64,000 nucleotides of DNA from an uncultured Pelagibacteraceae bacterium. GTDB taxonomy: Bacteria; Pseudomonadota; Alphaproteobacteria; Pelagibacterales; Pelagibacteraceae. Positions within the stretch are counted from its first letter, which is position 1, and each line of letters opens with the position of its first letter. Shown here in pieces: positions 1-9,409 of this stretch. The DNA lies in NCBI GenBank assembly GCA_902630065.1, contig CACOTF010000001.1, positions 62,001 to 126,000 on the forward strand. The letters run 5' to 3'. The notes beneath the pieces are model-generated. The model did no database searches and had not been told where the DNA came from. It was given only the letters and a program-made list of their open reading frames with translations. The position numbers and the translations under genes are program-made.

Positions 1-133
1 TAAATACAAATCGCTAAATGCGACTATACCTGAAGAAAAAGATCCTGTTGAATTAACTATGGAAGAAGCATTAATTTTAATTGAGAAAAGAAAAGAATAC
101 GATAAAAATAAAAAGAAAAAGAAAGGCAAATAA
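1..133 (+). CDS. topA: DNA topoisomerase I, C-terminal end (partial)
   Basis: Only the last 43 codons are in the window; the reading frame enters at base 2 and stops with TAA at 131-133. The peptide has a KYKSL start, a DPVELTMEEALILIEKR stretch and a lysine-only tail. This matches the last C-terminal repeat of alphaproteobacterial topoisomerase I, where a phrase of the type ITLEQALELI precedes a basic tail. TopA relaxes negative supercoils. The catalytic part lies outside the window, so the call rests on this short tail. The stop codon overlaps the next start by one base (TAATG), which suggests co-transcription with the RidA gene. Confidence 0.7.
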   Translation, partial: KYKSLNATIPEEKDPVELTMEEALILIEKRKEYDKNKKKKKGK

Positions 134-594
134 TGTCAGCAGATGAAAATTTAAAGAATTTAAATATTAAATTACCAAAAGCTAATGATCCTGTTGGCTC
201 ATATGCTGCTACAAGATTATCTGGAAATTTACTATATATATCTGGTCAAATATCAATTGATGAGAATGGAAATTTAATTAAAGGAAAACTCGGAAAAGAT
301 TATAATACTGAACAAGGTTATGAAGCAGCTAAAAGATGTGCATTAAGTATAATATCTCAAGCAAAAAAAGCATGTGGTGATGATTTATCTAAAATTAAAT
401 CATGTTTGAAACTTACTGGATATGTTAATTCTACAGATGATTTTATTGAGCAACCAAAAGTCATAAATGGAGCCTCAGATCTGATAAAAAGCGTATTTGA
501 TGAAGCTGGATCGCATGCAAGAGCTGCTGTCAGCACTAATAGCCTTCCATTGGGTGTTGCAGTTGAAGTTGATGCAATATTTGATCTTAATTAA
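133..594 (+). CDS. RidA family protein (enamine/imine deaminase)
   Basis: A 153-residue member of the RidA/YjgF/UK114 family, of the longer alphaproteobacterial kind with an N-terminal extension. Classical members hydrolyse reactive 2-aminoacrylate-type enamines made by PLP enzymes. The arginine that binds the substrate carboxylate in active RidA proteins is present at about R130 in HARAAVS. The LPLGVAVEVDA strand near residues 138-148 is the family signature and carries the conserved glutamate E145. It starts one base inside the topA stop. Its own stop directly abuts the stop of ugd on the other strand. Subfamily, and so the exact substrate, cannot be settled by eye. Confidence 0.88.
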   Translation: MSADENLKNLNIKLPKANDPVGSYAATRLSGNLLYISGQISIDENGNLIKGKLGKDYNTEQGYEAAKRCALSIISQAKKACGDDLSKIKSCLKLTGYVNSTDDFIEQPKVINGASDLIKSVFDEAGSHARAAVSTNSLPLGVAVEVDAIFDLN

Positions 595-1884
595 TTATCT
601 ACCAATACTAAAATAATTTATTTTATTTTTTTTCATTTCAGAAGTTGTGTAAAGATTTCTCATATCAAAAACTTTAAAATTTCTTTTTTTTGTAATTTTT
701 CTAAAGTTGAGTTGCTTAAATTCATTCCACTCTGTATGAATAATTATTAGATCTGCGATTTTGCAGGCATCTTTTATATTTTCAAAAAAATTTATATTTT
801 CGGATTTTAATTCCTCTTTCTTGCCAGTTGGTTCGTAATAATTAATATTTGCTCCTTTCCTTATTAAAGCTGGTATCATTTTTAATGAAGAGGATTCTCT
901 CATATCGTCAGTACCTGGTTTAAAAGTAACACCCAAAAATGTAATATTTTTGTTTTTAATTTTGTTATTCAATATTTTACTAATTTTATTTAATAATAAA
1001 TTAGTTCTTTTATCATTTGAATTTATTACTGATTTTACAACTGAAAGATTTGTTTTAAACATTCGACCAGTTGAAACAAGTGCTCTTGTATCTTTTGGAA
1101 AGCATGATCCACCATATGCTGGACCAGCACGTAGAAATCTACTACCAATCCTTTCATCTAAACCCATGCCAATTGCAACTTCTTTAACGTCTATGTTTGA
1201 TTTTTCACATAAATTAGCTATTTCATTAATAAATGTAATTTTTGTCGCTAAAAAAGCGTTAGATGCATATTTAATTAATTCTGCCGATCTTCTAGAAGTA
1301 TGAAAATATCTTCCACCCTTCTTAATTAATGGAAGATATAATTTTTTCATAATTTTGTTTGCTTTATTGCTGCTAGTGCCTACAACAACTCTATCTGGAA
1401 ATTGAAAATCTCTAATAGCTTCACCTTCTCTTAAAAATTCAGGATTAGATACAACATCAAACTTATTTTTATTTTTATTTGATTTTAAAATTTTTGTAAT
1501 TTTATCACCAGTGGTAACTGGGACTGTGGATTTAGTAACAATTATTTTATACTTGTTTAGATTAGATTTTATACTTTTGGTAACATTAAATACATATTTC
1601 AAATCAGCTTTATTATTTTTTGTAGGAGTTCCAACGCAAATAAATATGATATCTGACTTTTTTATTGAGCTAGAAATATCTGTTGTAAATAAAAGTCTTT
1701 TTTTTTTTAAATTTCTTACAACCAATTCTTGAAGACCAGGTTCATAAATTGGCATTATTCCTTTATTTAATTTTTCTATAATTTGTCTATTAATATCAAC
1801 ACATGTAATTGTGTTACCTAAGTCAGAAAAACAAGCTCCCGTAACCAAGCCAACATAACCAGATCCTATAATGCAAATTTTCAT
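595..1884 (-). CDS. ugd: UDP-glucose 6-dehydrogenase
   Basis: A 429-residue enzyme that oxidises UDP-glucose to UDP-glucuronate in two NAD-dependent steps. The N-terminal Rossmann motif GSGYVG is at residues 7-12, NPEFLREG at 147-154, the conserved lysine in AELIKYASNAF at K205, and the catalytic cysteine in GGSCFPKDT at C261. The C-terminal nucleotide-sugar domain is complete (TFKPGTDDMRES). It overlaps galU by four bases, so the two are translationally coupled and supply consecutive steps. In SAR11 a likely use of UDP-glucuronate is glucuronosyl diacylglycerol made under phosphate limitation; that use is inferred, since no glycosyltransferase is in the window. Confidence 0.95.
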   Translation of the reverse strand: MKICIIGSGYVGLVTGACFSDLGNTITCVDINRQIIEKLNKGIMPIYEPGLQELVVRNLKKKRLLFTTDISSSIKKSDIIFICVGTPTKNNKADLKYVFNVTKSIKSNLNKYKIIVTKSTVPVTTGDKITKILKSNKNKNKFDVVSNPEFLREGEAIRDFQFPDRVVVGTSSNKANKIMKKLYLPLIKKGGRYFHTSRRSAELIKYASNAFLATKITFINEIANLCEKSNIDVKEVAIGMGLDERIGSRFLRAGPAYGGSCFPKDTRALVSTGRMFKTNLSVVKSVINSNDKRTNLLLNKISKILNNKIKNKNITFLGVTFKPGTDDMRESSSLKMIPALIRKGANINYYEPTGKKEELKSENINFFENIKDACKIADLIIIHTEWNEFKQLNFRKITKKRNFKVFDMRNLYTTSEMKKNKINYFSIGR

Positions 1885-2696
1885 AGCTTAGAAATTTCAA
1901 TTCCAGATTTAATATAACCTTTCATAGATCCACAATCTAAATAATTACCTCTGAATTTATGTCCAATGAATAAATATTTATCTAATATCATTCGTCTAAT
2001 TGCATCTGTAATATGTATTTCACCACCTTTACCTTTTTTTTGATTTTTAAGATAATGAAAAATTTTCTTTGATAATATGTATCTACCTATAACTGCATTG
2101 TTTGAAGGAGCATCTTTAGTGTTAGGTTTTTCAATTACATCTGCAATTTTAAAATTTAATTTGTCAATATTTTTTTTAATTGAATAAATTCCCCAACGGT
2201 TTACATTATTTTTTTTAACGTTCATGCTGGCCATTACAGAACCTTTTAATTTTTTATGAATTTTTATCATATCTTTTGAACAATTCTTTTTCATAATTAA
2301 ATCATCAGGTAACAACATTAAAAAATAATTATTTTTTATAAACTTTTTAGTTTTGAGTACAGCATCACCAGTTCCCATGGGTTTATTTTGATAAACAAAT
2401 TTAATTCTTTTTTTAAAAAAAAGAATTTTTTTATACTCATTAATTATTCTAGGATCTTTCTTTTTTTTTATAATTAATTTATAAAAATTATCATTGTTGA
2501 AATATTTCTTTATCATCTCTTTTTTTTTTGAAATAATAAAAATTATTTCAGTTACACCAGCATCAATACATTCATCTAAAATATATTCTATTCCTGGCTT
2601 TCCATTTATTGGAAGTAGTTCTTTAGGAAAAACACTTGTTAAAGGTAGCAAACGTGTACCCAAACCAGCAAGAGGAATAATAGCTTGTTTAATCAT
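1881..2696 (-). CDS. galU: UTP--glucose-1-phosphate uridylyltransferase
   Basis: A 271-residue nucleotidyltransferase that makes UDP-glucose from UTP and glucose-1-phosphate. The signature PLAGLGTRLLP is at residues 8-18, with the following PKELLPI containing the conserved lysine K25. MGTGDAVL and the IGRYILS region further in are typical of bacterial GalU. It is the first gene of a two-gene operon with ugd, which uses its product. Its start faces panC across 34 bases. The GalU length and motifs separate it from RmlA or the GlmU N-terminal domain, which matters because the GlmU in this window lacks that domain. Confidence 0.94.
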   Translation of the reverse strand: MIKQAIIPLAGLGTRLLPLTSVFPKELLPINGKPGIEYILDECIDAGVTEIIFIISKKKEMIKKYFNNDNFYKLIIKKKKDPRIINEYKKILFFKKRIKFVYQNKPMGTGDAVLKTKKFIKNNYFLMLLPDDLIMKKNCSKDMIKIHKKLKGSVMASMNVKKNNVNRWGIYSIKKNIDKLNFKIADVIEKPNTKDAPSNNAVIGRYILSKKIFHYLKNQKKGKGGEIHITDAIRRMILDKYLFIGHKFRGNYLDCGSMKGYIKSGIEISKL

Positions 2697-2716
2697 TAAG
2701 ATGTTTTACTTATAAT
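2688..2716 (+). promoter_or_regulatory. Candidate panC promoter
   Basis: A perfect TATAAT box lies at 2711-2716 in the 34-base gap between divergent galU and panC. The -35 region would fall near 2688-2693 (TTTAAT, weak), inside the first codons of galU. The expected transcription start is about 8 bases before the panC ATG, so the message would be nearly leaderless. This is a motif match only. Confidence 0.35.
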
Positions 2717-2730
2717 CATATTTATTAAAA

Positions 2731-3534
2731 ATGAAAATTTTAAAAAATGTTTTTGAACTAAATAAGGCAGTAAAAAATTACAAAAATGTTGGATTTGTAC
2801 CTACAATGGGTGGAATTCATAAAGGCCATGTATCTTTAATAAAAATTTCACAAAAAAATAACAAACAAACAATAGTAAGTATTTTTGTCAATCCAACCCA
2901 ATTTAACCAAAAAAAAGATTTTAAGAATTATCCTAGAAACATAAAGAGAGACATTTCAATTTTAAAAAAACTTAAAGTGAATTATTTATTTTTACCAGCA
3001 GTCAATGAAATATATAAAAAAAAAATGAAAAATTTTAAACTTAATAAATCTGACAAGATTTTATGTGCTAAATACAGGAAAGGTCATTTTGAAGGAGTAT
3101 TAAACGTAATGAATAGGTTGCTATCTATTGTTAAATCTAAGCAAGTTTTTATGGGTGAAAAAGATTTTCAACAATACATGTTTATTAAAAGAATATTAGG
3201 TAAAAAATATAAAATAAATATTATTGGCTGTCCAACCATTAGAGAAATAAATAAAATTGCATTATCTACAAGAAATAAATTATTAAAAAAATCATCTATT
3301 AAAATAGCTTCAAAGATAGCCATCAAATTGGATAAAATAAAAAGATTATCAAAAATGAATAAATCTGTGGATTTGTTAAAATACAAAGTTGAGCTTGAAA
3401 ATAAATTTAAAATCAAAATTGAATATCTTGAATTTAGAGATGAAAAAAAAATGAAATTAAATAATTTTAAATCTAAATACAGACTATTTATTGCTTATTA
3501 TATTAATGGAGTAAGATTGATTGATAATTTTTGA
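2731..3534 (+). CDS. panC: Pantothenate synthetase
   Basis: A 267-residue ATP-dependent ligase that joins pantoate and beta-alanine to give pantothenate for coenzyme A. The nucleotide-binding PTMGGIHKGH is at residues 24-33 (the usual form is MGALHxGH), FVNPTQF at 52-58, GHFEGV at 118-123 and GEKDFQQ at 142-148. The protein is very lysine-rich and slightly shorter than many relatives. No panB or panD is next to it. Its TGA stop directly abuts the mgtE stop on the other strand. Confidence 0.94.
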   Translation: MKILKNVFELNKAVKNYKNVGFVPTMGGIHKGHVSLIKISQKNNKQTIVSIFVNPTQFNQKKDFKNYPRNIKRDISILKKLKVNYLFLPAVNEIYKKKMKNFKLNKSDKILCAKYRKGHFEGVLNVMNRLLSIVKSKQVFMGEKDFQQYMFIKRILGKKYKINIIGCPTIREINKIALSTRNKLLKKSSIKIASKIAIKLDKIKRLSKMNKSVDLLKYKVELENKFKIKIEYLEFRDEKKMKLNNFKSKYRLFIAYYINGVRLIDNF

Positions 3535-4908
3535 TTATAAAAAATAAGCTCCTACACCCAAGAAAGATACAAATCCAATTACGTCTGTTATGGTTGTAAC
3601 AAATACACTAGAGGAAATTGCAGGATCAATTTTCATTTTATTTAATGTTACAGGCACTAAAATACCAAAAAGACCAGCAACTATCATAGTTAAAACCATT
3701 GAAATTGAAATTATTAGGGAGAGCTGAATATCATTAAACCATATTTGAACTATCAAAGAACTTATAATTGCAAAAATAACTCCATTTAAAACTCCAATAT
3801 TAAATTCTTTAATAATATTATTCGTAAAATTATTTTTTGTTAAATCTTGTGTTGCTAACGATCGGACTGTAACAGCTAATGTTTGCATGCCAGCGTTACC
3901 ACCCATTGATGCAACGATTGGCATTAAAAAAGCTAATACTACCATTTGTTCTATAGTGGCACCAAATAAACTTATGCAATAAGTTGCGAGAAAAGCAGTA
4001 AACAAATTTAGTAACAACCAATTAAATCTTCTCTTAGTTTTTGTTATTACACCATCAGTTATTTCTTCATCACCTACTCCAGCTAATCTTAGTGCGTCTT
4101 CTTCAGCTTCCTCTTTTAATACTGTTAAAACATCATCATAAGTTATCATCCCAACTAATTTGTCAGACTTATCCACTACAGCTGCTGAACTCAAATTATA
4201 ATTTTCAAATAAATTACCGACTTCCTCTCTATCCATATCAACTGGTATTAAAGTTTGAGATTCTGCCATTATAGACATCATTTTTGTATCTCTTGGAGTT
4301 CTTAATACTCTTGATGAAGGAACTGTACCGATCGGTTTGAATTCTTGATCAACTATAAATATTTCTAAAAATTCTTCAGGAAGTTCTTTATTTTCTCTTA
4401 AATAGTCTATCGTTTGTCCTACAGACCAATTACTTGGAATAGCTGTAAATTCACGCTGCATTAATCTAGCAGCAGAGTCTTCCGGATAACTTAAGCTTTC
4501 AAGTAATGCAAATCGATCTTTTGGAGGTAATGAGCTAAGGATTGTATTTTTATCTTTTTCATCAACATTTTCTAAAATCTTAATTGCGTCATCTGACTCT
4601 AAATTTTTTAGTATGTTGACTATTGAATCAGAAGATAAATAAGCAATCATTTCAGATTGAATTGACTCATTTAATTCAACAAAAACTTCAGGATCAACTT
4701 TAAAACTATTTAATTTTATTAAATTTTCTCTATCATTTTGGCTTAAATGTTCAATTATATCAGCAGCATCTGCTGGATGCATGGCATTGAACGAATTTGT
4801 AATAAATCCAGCATCATTTGAGGTAATTTTATCTGTGACAACTTTGATGAATTCTTTGTTAAATTCAAAGTTAACTTTTTTATCTTTTATTTTTTTCACT
4901 ATAGTCAT
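3535..4908 (-). CDS. mgtE: Magnesium transporter MgtE
   Basis: A 457-residue inner-membrane Mg2+ channel/transporter. It has the family order: an N-terminal superhelical MgtE_N domain (about 20-135, with the HPADAADI and LPPKDR phrases), a pair of CBS domains (about 140-265), a linker helix rich in Asp/Glu (EEAEEDALRLAG), and a five-helix membrane domain from about 290 to the end. The membrane part has the conserved MPIVASMGGNAGMQTL segment that lines the pore. Cytosolic domains of this family sense Mg2+ and close the pore when it is plentiful. It stands alone, divergent from lipB across 61 bases. Confidence 0.95.
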   Translation of the reverse strand: MTIVKKIKDKKVNFEFNKEFIKVVTDKITSNDAGFITNSFNAMHPADAADIIEHLSQNDRENLIKLNSFKVDPEVFVELNESIQSEMIAYLSSDSIVNILKNLESDDAIKILENVDEKDKNTILSSLPPKDRFALLESLSYPEDSAARLMQREFTAIPSNWSVGQTIDYLRENKELPEEFLEIFIVDQEFKPIGTVPSSRVLRTPRDTKMMSIMAESQTLIPVDMDREEVGNLFENYNLSSAAVVDKSDKLVGMITYDDVLTVLKEEAEEDALRLAGVGDEEITDGVITKTKRRFNWLLLNLFTAFLATYCISLFGATIEQMVVLAFLMPIVASMGGNAGMQTLAVTVRSLATQDLTKNNFTNNIIKEFNIGVLNGVIFAIISSLIVQIWFNDIQLSLIISISMVLTMIVAGLFGILVPVTLNKMKIDPAISSSVFVTTITDVIGFVSFLGVGAYFL

Positions 4909-4969
4909 AAAATTTACCTATAATTTAGTTGGCACTATTAATACAAAATAAAAATAATACAAATTTATA

Positions 4970-5593
4970 ATGACAATAGAGATCAAAAAGTCAGTAAAAC
5001 CAATAAAATATAAATCTGCGATAGATACACTTGAAGATAGATTGGAGCAAATCAAAGTAAATAATAATAAAGAACTTATTTGGATACTTGAACATGAAGA
5101 GATTTATACTGGTGGAACAAGTTTTAATGACAATGAGATTTTAGATAAATCCATAAACTTTATTAAAACGAATAGAGGTGGAAAAATAACTTATCATGGC
5201 CCTGGTCAATTAGTTTTTTATTTTGTGATTGACTTAAACAGAAGAGGTAGGAATATAAAAAAAATTATAACTGCAATCGAAAAGACAATTATAGATACTT
5301 TAAAAAATTACAATATAAAGTGTTTTGCTGATAGAAAAAATATTGGAATTTGGTTTGAGCACAAATCTGGTAAAATAGATAAAATTGCAGCAATAGGCAT
5401 AAAAGTAAAGAAATGGATTGCTTATCACGGTTTTGCATTAAATATCTCTAATGATCTTAATGTATATAAAAAAATAGTTCCTTGTGGAGTTAGAGATAGA
5501 GGGGTTTCAAATTTAAATAAAATCAAAAAACAAAATTATAAAAATATTGAGAATGATTTGATAAAAAATTTTTTATCAAATATTAAAAATTAA
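4970..5593 (+). CDS. lipB: Octanoyltransferase LipB
   Basis: A 207-residue enzyme that moves octanoyl groups from acyl carrier protein to lipoyl domains, the first step of lipoate synthesis. [14 protein letters not shown] at residues 69-82 is the family signature. The catalytic Lys/Cys pair is seen as K138 in DKIAAIG and C172 in [13 protein letters not shown]. Length fits the family. No lipA is adjacent. The last 11 bases overlap the end of the opposing pseudouridine synthase gene. Confidence 0.95.
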   Translation: MTIEIKKSVKPIKYKSAIDTLEDRLEQIKVNNNKELIWILEHEEIYTGGTSFNDNEILDKSINFIKTNRGGKITYHGPGQLVFYFVIDLNRRGRNIKKIITAIEKTIIDTLKNYNIKCFADRKNIGIWFEHKSGKIDKIAAIGIKVKKWIAYHGFALNISNDLNVYKKIVPCGVRDRGVSNLNKIKKQNYKNIENDLIKNFLSNIKN

Positions 5594-6491
5594 GTCTTTT
5601 AGTTTTCAACATATTTCTAAAATAATCAGGTGGTGTAGCTATAAAAGTGTATTTTTTTTCATTTATCTTAAATTTTATTTCATAAGAATGTAACATTAGA
5701 TTTTTATTATTTATTTTTGAGTTATTTGTTGAATTATATTTTTTATCACCAATTATTGAGTTTCCTAAATTAAATAATTGTTTTCTTAGTTGGTGTTTTC
5801 TTCCTGTAATTGGATTTAGCTGAATGAAGGTCGCATTATTATTTTTATCTAAGATTTCATATTTTGTTTCAGCTTTTTCAACAATTTTTTTTTTATTTTC
5901 AAATCTTATCAAATCACCTTTTATCACACCTTTATCGATTAAAATTAATTCACCATTACATATTGCTAAATAGGTTTTATAAACCTTTCTTAATCTAAAG
6001 AGTGAAGTGAGCAGTTGGGCTGTTTCCCTATTCTTTGCTATTATAAAAACTCCAGATGTATCCTTATCTAATCTGTGAACAGAATAAGGTTTCTCGTCTC
6101 TAAATAAATTACTTTTTGCAAATATATCGATTATATTCTTTTTAGATTTTGTACCACCCTGCACTGAAATTCCTGATTGTTTATTTAGAACAACAAAATT
6201 CTCATTATTTTCAATAATTAAATCTTCATTTTCTTTTATAATTTCATTGCTAGGATTATATTTTTCCTTACTTTGCTTGATATTTTTTTTAAATTCAAAG
6301 TTATATAATTCAATTTTATCGTTAAATTGAATTTTTTTTGAGCTTTTAATTTTTTTTTTATTTAACTTAATTCTTCCATTTCTTAAGTTTTTTTCGATTA
6401 AACTTTGTGGAATTTGACCAAAGTGATTTCTTAAAAATCTATCAATACGCATACCACTGAACGTCTTATCAACGTTTAATAGCTTTTTCAT
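5583..6491 (-). CDS. RluC/RluD-type 23S rRNA pseudouridine synthase
   Basis: A 302-residue RluA-family pseudouridine synthase. An S4 RNA-binding domain covers about residues 12-65 ([11 protein letters not shown] and LRNGRIKLN). The catalytic domain has HRLDKDTSG at 139-147 with the catalytic aspartate D142, and [13 protein letters not shown] further on. The S4 domain and length favour RluC (23S U955/U2504/U2580) over RluA, but the target sites cannot be read from sequence. It follows rplQ by 10 bases and is the last gene of the long ribosomal run; ribosome modification fits that place. Confidence 0.9.
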   Translation of the reverse strand: MKKLLNVDKTFSGMRIDRFLRNHFGQIPQSLIEKNLRNGRIKLNKKKIKSSKKIQFNDKIELYNFEFKKNIKQSKEKYNPSNEIIKENEDLIIENNENFVVLNKQSGISVQGGTKSKKNIIDIFAKSNLFRDEKPYSVHRLDKDTSGVFIIAKNRETAQLLTSLFRLRKVYKTYLAICNGELILIDKGVIKGDLIRFENKKKIVEKAETKYEILDKNNNATFIQLNPITGRKHQLRKQLFNLGNSIIGDKKYNSTNNSKINNKNLMLHSYEIKFKINEKKYTFIATPPDYFRNMLKTKRLNF

Positions 6492-6501
6492 CTATCTAAG
6501 T

Positions 6502-6942
6502 TTAAGCAGTTGCTTCTTTTGGAGGTTCTTTTTTTTGATCTTTAGCTGGAGCTTTCTTTTTTTTATCGACTCTTTTTGCTTCAACATCCCTGTCTACAAA
6601 CTCAATTACAGCCATCGGTGCATTATCACCATATCTAAATCCTGCCCTAATAATTCTCGTATATCCACCTTTTCTATTTTCATATCTCTTAGAAAGAGTT
6701 TTTTTAACTTTATTTGTAGATTTAATATCTTGCAACTTTGAAATTAATGTTTTTGTGTTAGATAATGTATCTTTCTTACCTAGTGTAATAATTTTGTCTG
6801 CTTGAGGCTTCAAAACTTTTGCTTTTGGTAATGTTGTTGTAATTTGCTCATACTTTATTAATGAATTAAGCATATTTTTAATCAGAGCCTTTCTATGTTC
6901 TGAGGTTCTGTTGAGCTTTTTATAGCCCATTTTATGTCTCAT
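6502..6942 (-). CDS. rplQ: 50S ribosomal protein L17
   Basis: A 146-residue bL17 beginning [12 protein letters not shown], with the typical RKALIKNM and ITTTLPKAK phrases and a GGYTRIIR stretch. After residue about 125 it carries a lysine/proline/glutamate-rich tail (KKKKAPAKDQKKEPPKEATA) that is not part of the fold. It binds 23S rRNA near the exit side of the large subunit. It follows rpoA with a one-base stop/start overlap, the normal end of the alpha operon. Confidence 0.97.
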   Translation of the reverse strand: MRHKMGYKKLNRTSEHRKALIKNMLNSLIKYEQITTTLPKAKVLKPQADKIITLGKKDTLSNTKTLISKLQDIKSTNKVKKTLSKRYENRKGGYTRIIRAGFRYGDNAPMAVIEFVDRDVEAKRVDKKKKAPAKDQKKEPPKEATA

Positions 6943-7970
6943 TAGATTGCTTCCTCTAGTTTTTTAGATAATTCAGCAATATTATCTGGTGGCCAGTTTG
7001 GAATTTCCATTCCAAGATATAATGACATCCCTGTTAACACTTCTTTAATCTCATTTAATGATTTTCTTCCAAAATTAGGTGTTCTTAACATTTCACCTTC
7101 TGATTTTTGTACTAAATCACCAATATAGATAATATTATCATTTTTTAGGCAGTTCATTGATCTTACAGAAAGCTCTAATTCATCAACTTTTCTCAACAAA
7201 TTCTTATTAAATTCCGGTTCTGAAGGTTGTTCTTTTACAATAACTTCTTGTGGTTCGTCAAAGTTAACAAACATTCCTAATTGATCTTGAAAAATCCTTG
7301 CAGAATATGCAACAGCATCTTCTGCTGAGATTGATCCATTTGTTTCAACTTCCATAGTTAATTTATCGTAATCTAAAGCTTTTCCTTCTCTAGCTGTACT
7401 AACCGAATAAGAAACTTTTTTAACTGGACTAAATAATGAGTCTATTGGAATTAAGCCCAATGGTGGTTCCTCTGGTTTATTCATTTCTGCTGAAACATAT
7501 CCTTTTCCAGTACCGACAGTCATTTCCATATGAAACTTAGTATTTTCATCTAGATTACAAATAACTAAATCTGGATTTAAAATTTCAACATCAGCAACAG
7601 ATGTTATATCAGACGCCTTTATTTCTCCAGGACCTTTCGCATCAAGTATTAATTTTTTTGGTTCATCAGATGAGCTTTTAAGAGCTAAAGATTTTATATT
7701 TAATACTATATCGGTCACATCTTCTCTCACCCCTTTAATTGATGTAAATTCATGTAATACACCATCTATCTGAATAGAGGTTACAGCAGTTCCTCTAATT
7801 GAAGATAAAAGAATTCTTCTTAATGAATTACCAAGAGTTAATCCATAACCTTTTTCAAGAGGTTCGGCAGTGATCTTTGCAAAAGCTTTATCATCACTTA
7901 ATTGAACATCTAGTTTTGCAGGCTTAATTAATGATTTCCAATTTTTTGAATTTACCTCTGTTTGCTCCAT
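6942..7970 (-). CDS. rpoA: RNA polymerase alpha subunit
   Basis: A 342-residue alpha subunit. The N-terminal assembly domain (about 1-235) has [17 protein letters not shown] and the [12 protein letters not shown] region that contact beta and beta-prime. A flexible linker ([17 protein letters not shown] region) joins it to the C-terminal domain (about 255-330), with the helix-hairpin-helix phrase [15 protein letters not shown] that binds UP elements and activators. It sits between rpsK and rplQ with one-base overlaps on each side. Confidence 0.98.
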   Translation of the reverse strand: MEQTEVNSKNWKSLIKPAKLDVQLSDDKAFAKITAEPLEKGYGLTLGNSLRRILLSSIRGTAVTSIQIDGVLHEFTSIKGVREDVTDIVLNIKSLALKSSSDEPKKLILDAKGPGEIKASDITSVADVEILNPDLVICNLDENTKFHMEMTVGTGKGYVSAEMNKPEEPPLGLIPIDSLFSPVKKVSYSVSTAREGKALDYDKLTMEVETNGSISAEDAVAYSARIFQDQLGMFVNFDEPQEVIVKEQPSEPEFNKNLLRKVDELELSVRSMNCLKNDNIIYIGDLVQKSEGEMLRTPNFGRKSLNEIKEVLTGMSLYLGMEIPNWPPDNIAELSKKLEEAI

Positions 7971-8407
7971 TAAACTCTCCTTTTTTTAGGTGGTCTTGTA
8001 CCATTGTGTGGCATTGGTGTTGTGTCTTTAATTGATATAATTTTAAATCCTCTTGCTTGTAAAGCTCTTAAGGCAGTTTCTCTACCAGAGCCCGGTCCTT
8101 TAACTTCAACAGATAATATCTTCATTCCAACCTCTAAAGCTTTTGCTGCAGCTGCATCAGCAGCAACTTGAGCTGCATATGGAGTTGATTTTCTAGAACC
8201 TTTAAATCCTTTTTGTCCCGCAGATGCCCAAGAGATAACATTACCATTTGTGTCAGCGATCGATACAATTGTATTATTAAATGTAGATTGAACATACGCA
8301 ATACCATTCAATATATTCTTTTTACCCTTCTTTTTCTTTGAGTAAGAACTCTTTTTTGCTTTAGACTCTGTTTTCTGTTCTTTGTTTGAAGTTTCTTCTT
8401 TTTTCAT
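7970..8407 (-). CDS. rpsK: 30S ribosomal protein S11
   Basis: A 145-residue uS11. The core from about residue 28 ([15 protein letters not shown]) to the [13 protein letters not shown] end is standard. The first about 30 residues are an extra Lys/Ser/Glu-rich, probably disordered tail that makes it longer than the usual 128-130. It lines the mRNA exit on the 30S platform. Its start overlaps the S13 stop by one base. Confidence 0.97.
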   Translation of the reverse strand: MKKEETSNKEQKTESKAKKSSYSKKKKGKKNILNGIAYVQSTFNNTIVSIADTNGNVISWASAGQKGFKGSRKSTPYAAQVAADAAAAKALEVGMKILSVEVKGPGSGRETALRALQARGFKIISIKDTTPMPHNGTRPPKKRRV

Positions 8408-8790
8408 TATTTCTTAAGTGGAGTTAATTTTTTACCTGCAATTGCAATTGCTTTTCCTTTTCTCGTCCTAGAATTACATCTCGTTCTTTGACCCCTAACA
8501 GGAAGTTTTTTTCTATGTCTTGAACCTCTATATGTCGCAAGATCAATTAATCTTTTAATGCTTAAAGAAGTTTCTCTTCTAAGATCACCTTCAACAGTGA
8601 ATTTTTGATCTATATATTCTCTAATTTTCAAAATTTGTTCATCAGTTAATTCATTAACTCTCTTTGATTTAGGAATTTCTAATTCAGTACAAATTTGTCT
8701 AGAAAACTTATCTCCAATGCCATAAATATAAGTAAGTCCAATATGAACTAATTTATTTTGTGGTATATTTACACCTGCGATACGAGCCAT
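8407..8790 (-). CDS. rpsM: 30S ribosomal protein S13
   Basis: A 127-residue uS13 with the start [10 protein letters not shown], the helix-hairpin-helix LTYIYGIG segment, and the basic [14 protein letters not shown] region near the C-terminus that reaches the P-site tRNA. It contacts L5 across the subunit interface. It is preceded by a 55-base gap after adk that holds a good promoter candidate, so it probably heads its own rpsM-rpsK-rpoA-rplQ transcript in addition to read-through from upstream. Confidence 0.97.
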   Translation of the reverse strand: MARIAGVNIPQNKLVHIGLTYIYGIGDKFSRQICTELEIPKSKRVNELTDEQILKIREYIDQKFTVEGDLRRETSLSIKRLIDLATYRGSRHRKKLPVRGQRTRCNSRTRKGKAIAIAGKKLTPLKK

Positions 8791-8813
8791 AATTTTTGTG
8801 ATAAATTGTGCCT

Positions 8814-8841
8814 TTTATATAAGAAGATTAGTCAAAGTCAA
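8814..8841 (-). promoter_or_regulatory. Candidate internal promoter for rpsM-rpsK-rpoA-rplQ
   Basis: On the minus strand a TTGACT -35 box (8841-8836) and a TATAAA -10 box (8819-8814) are separated by 16 bases. A second TTGACT follows directly (8835-8830), giving a tandem TTGACTTTGACT. The predicted start is near 8807, about 17 bases before the rpsM ATG. The element fills the gap between adk and rpsM, where alphaproteobacteria begin the alpha operon. Evidence is consensus match and position. Confidence 0.5.
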
Positions 8842-8845
8842 TGTC

Positions 8846-9409
8846 TTAAACATTCAAAAAAGCCTCTATTTTGCTTGTTATTTCATCGATTTCCATCGTT
8901 CCATCAATCTCATGAAAATTTGAATTTTTAGAATAGTGATCCAATACTGGCCTAGTTGTTTCTATATAAGTATCATACCTCTTTAATATAGTATCTAAGT
9001 CGTCATCTGATCTTTTTTCTAAAACTTTTCTTTTTTTTATTCTTTCTACAATTGTTTCTTTATTTACATTTAAGAAAAAAATATGATCAATCTTCTGATT
9101 TGAATCATTTAATAATGAGTCTAAGTTTTTAGCCTGGCTAAGTGATCTAGGATAACCATCAAATATCAATTTTTGCTTTTTATTAAGATCAAAAATATGA
9201 GTTTTTAACAAGCTATTAACAATCTGATCACTGACAAACTTTCCTTCATTCATGTTATTGATTATTTTTTTTCCTATGTCTGTATCTTTTTTTATTTCGT
9301 CTCTTAATATATCGCCTGTAGAAATTTGATATCCATTTAATTTTTTTACTAGATATTTTGCTTGAGTGCCTTTACCAGCTCCTGGTGGACCGAACAATAT
9401 TATATTCAC
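8846..9409 (-). CDS. adk: Adenylate kinase (short form)
   Basis: A 187-residue enzyme interconverting ATP + AMP and 2 ADP. The P-loop GPPGAGKGTQ is at residues 7-16, ISTGDILRDE is the AMP-binding stretch, and FDGYPRSLSQA is the conserved loop. The long LID domain of E. coli Adk (214 residues) is replaced by a short turn around KKRKVLEKRSDDD, the short type seen in many alphaproteobacteria. Its place between secY and rpsM is the alphaproteobacterial arrangement; rpmJ is not here. Confidence 0.96.
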   Translation of the reverse strand: MNIILFGPPGAGKGTQAKYLVKKLNGYQISTGDILRDEIKKDTDIGKKIINNMNEGKFVSDQIVNSLLKTHIFDLNKKQKLIFDGYPRSLSQAKNLDSLLNDSNQKIDHIFFLNVNKETIVERIKKRKVLEKRSDDDLDTILKRYDTYIETTRPVLDHYSKNSNFHEIDGTMEIDEITSKIEAFLNV

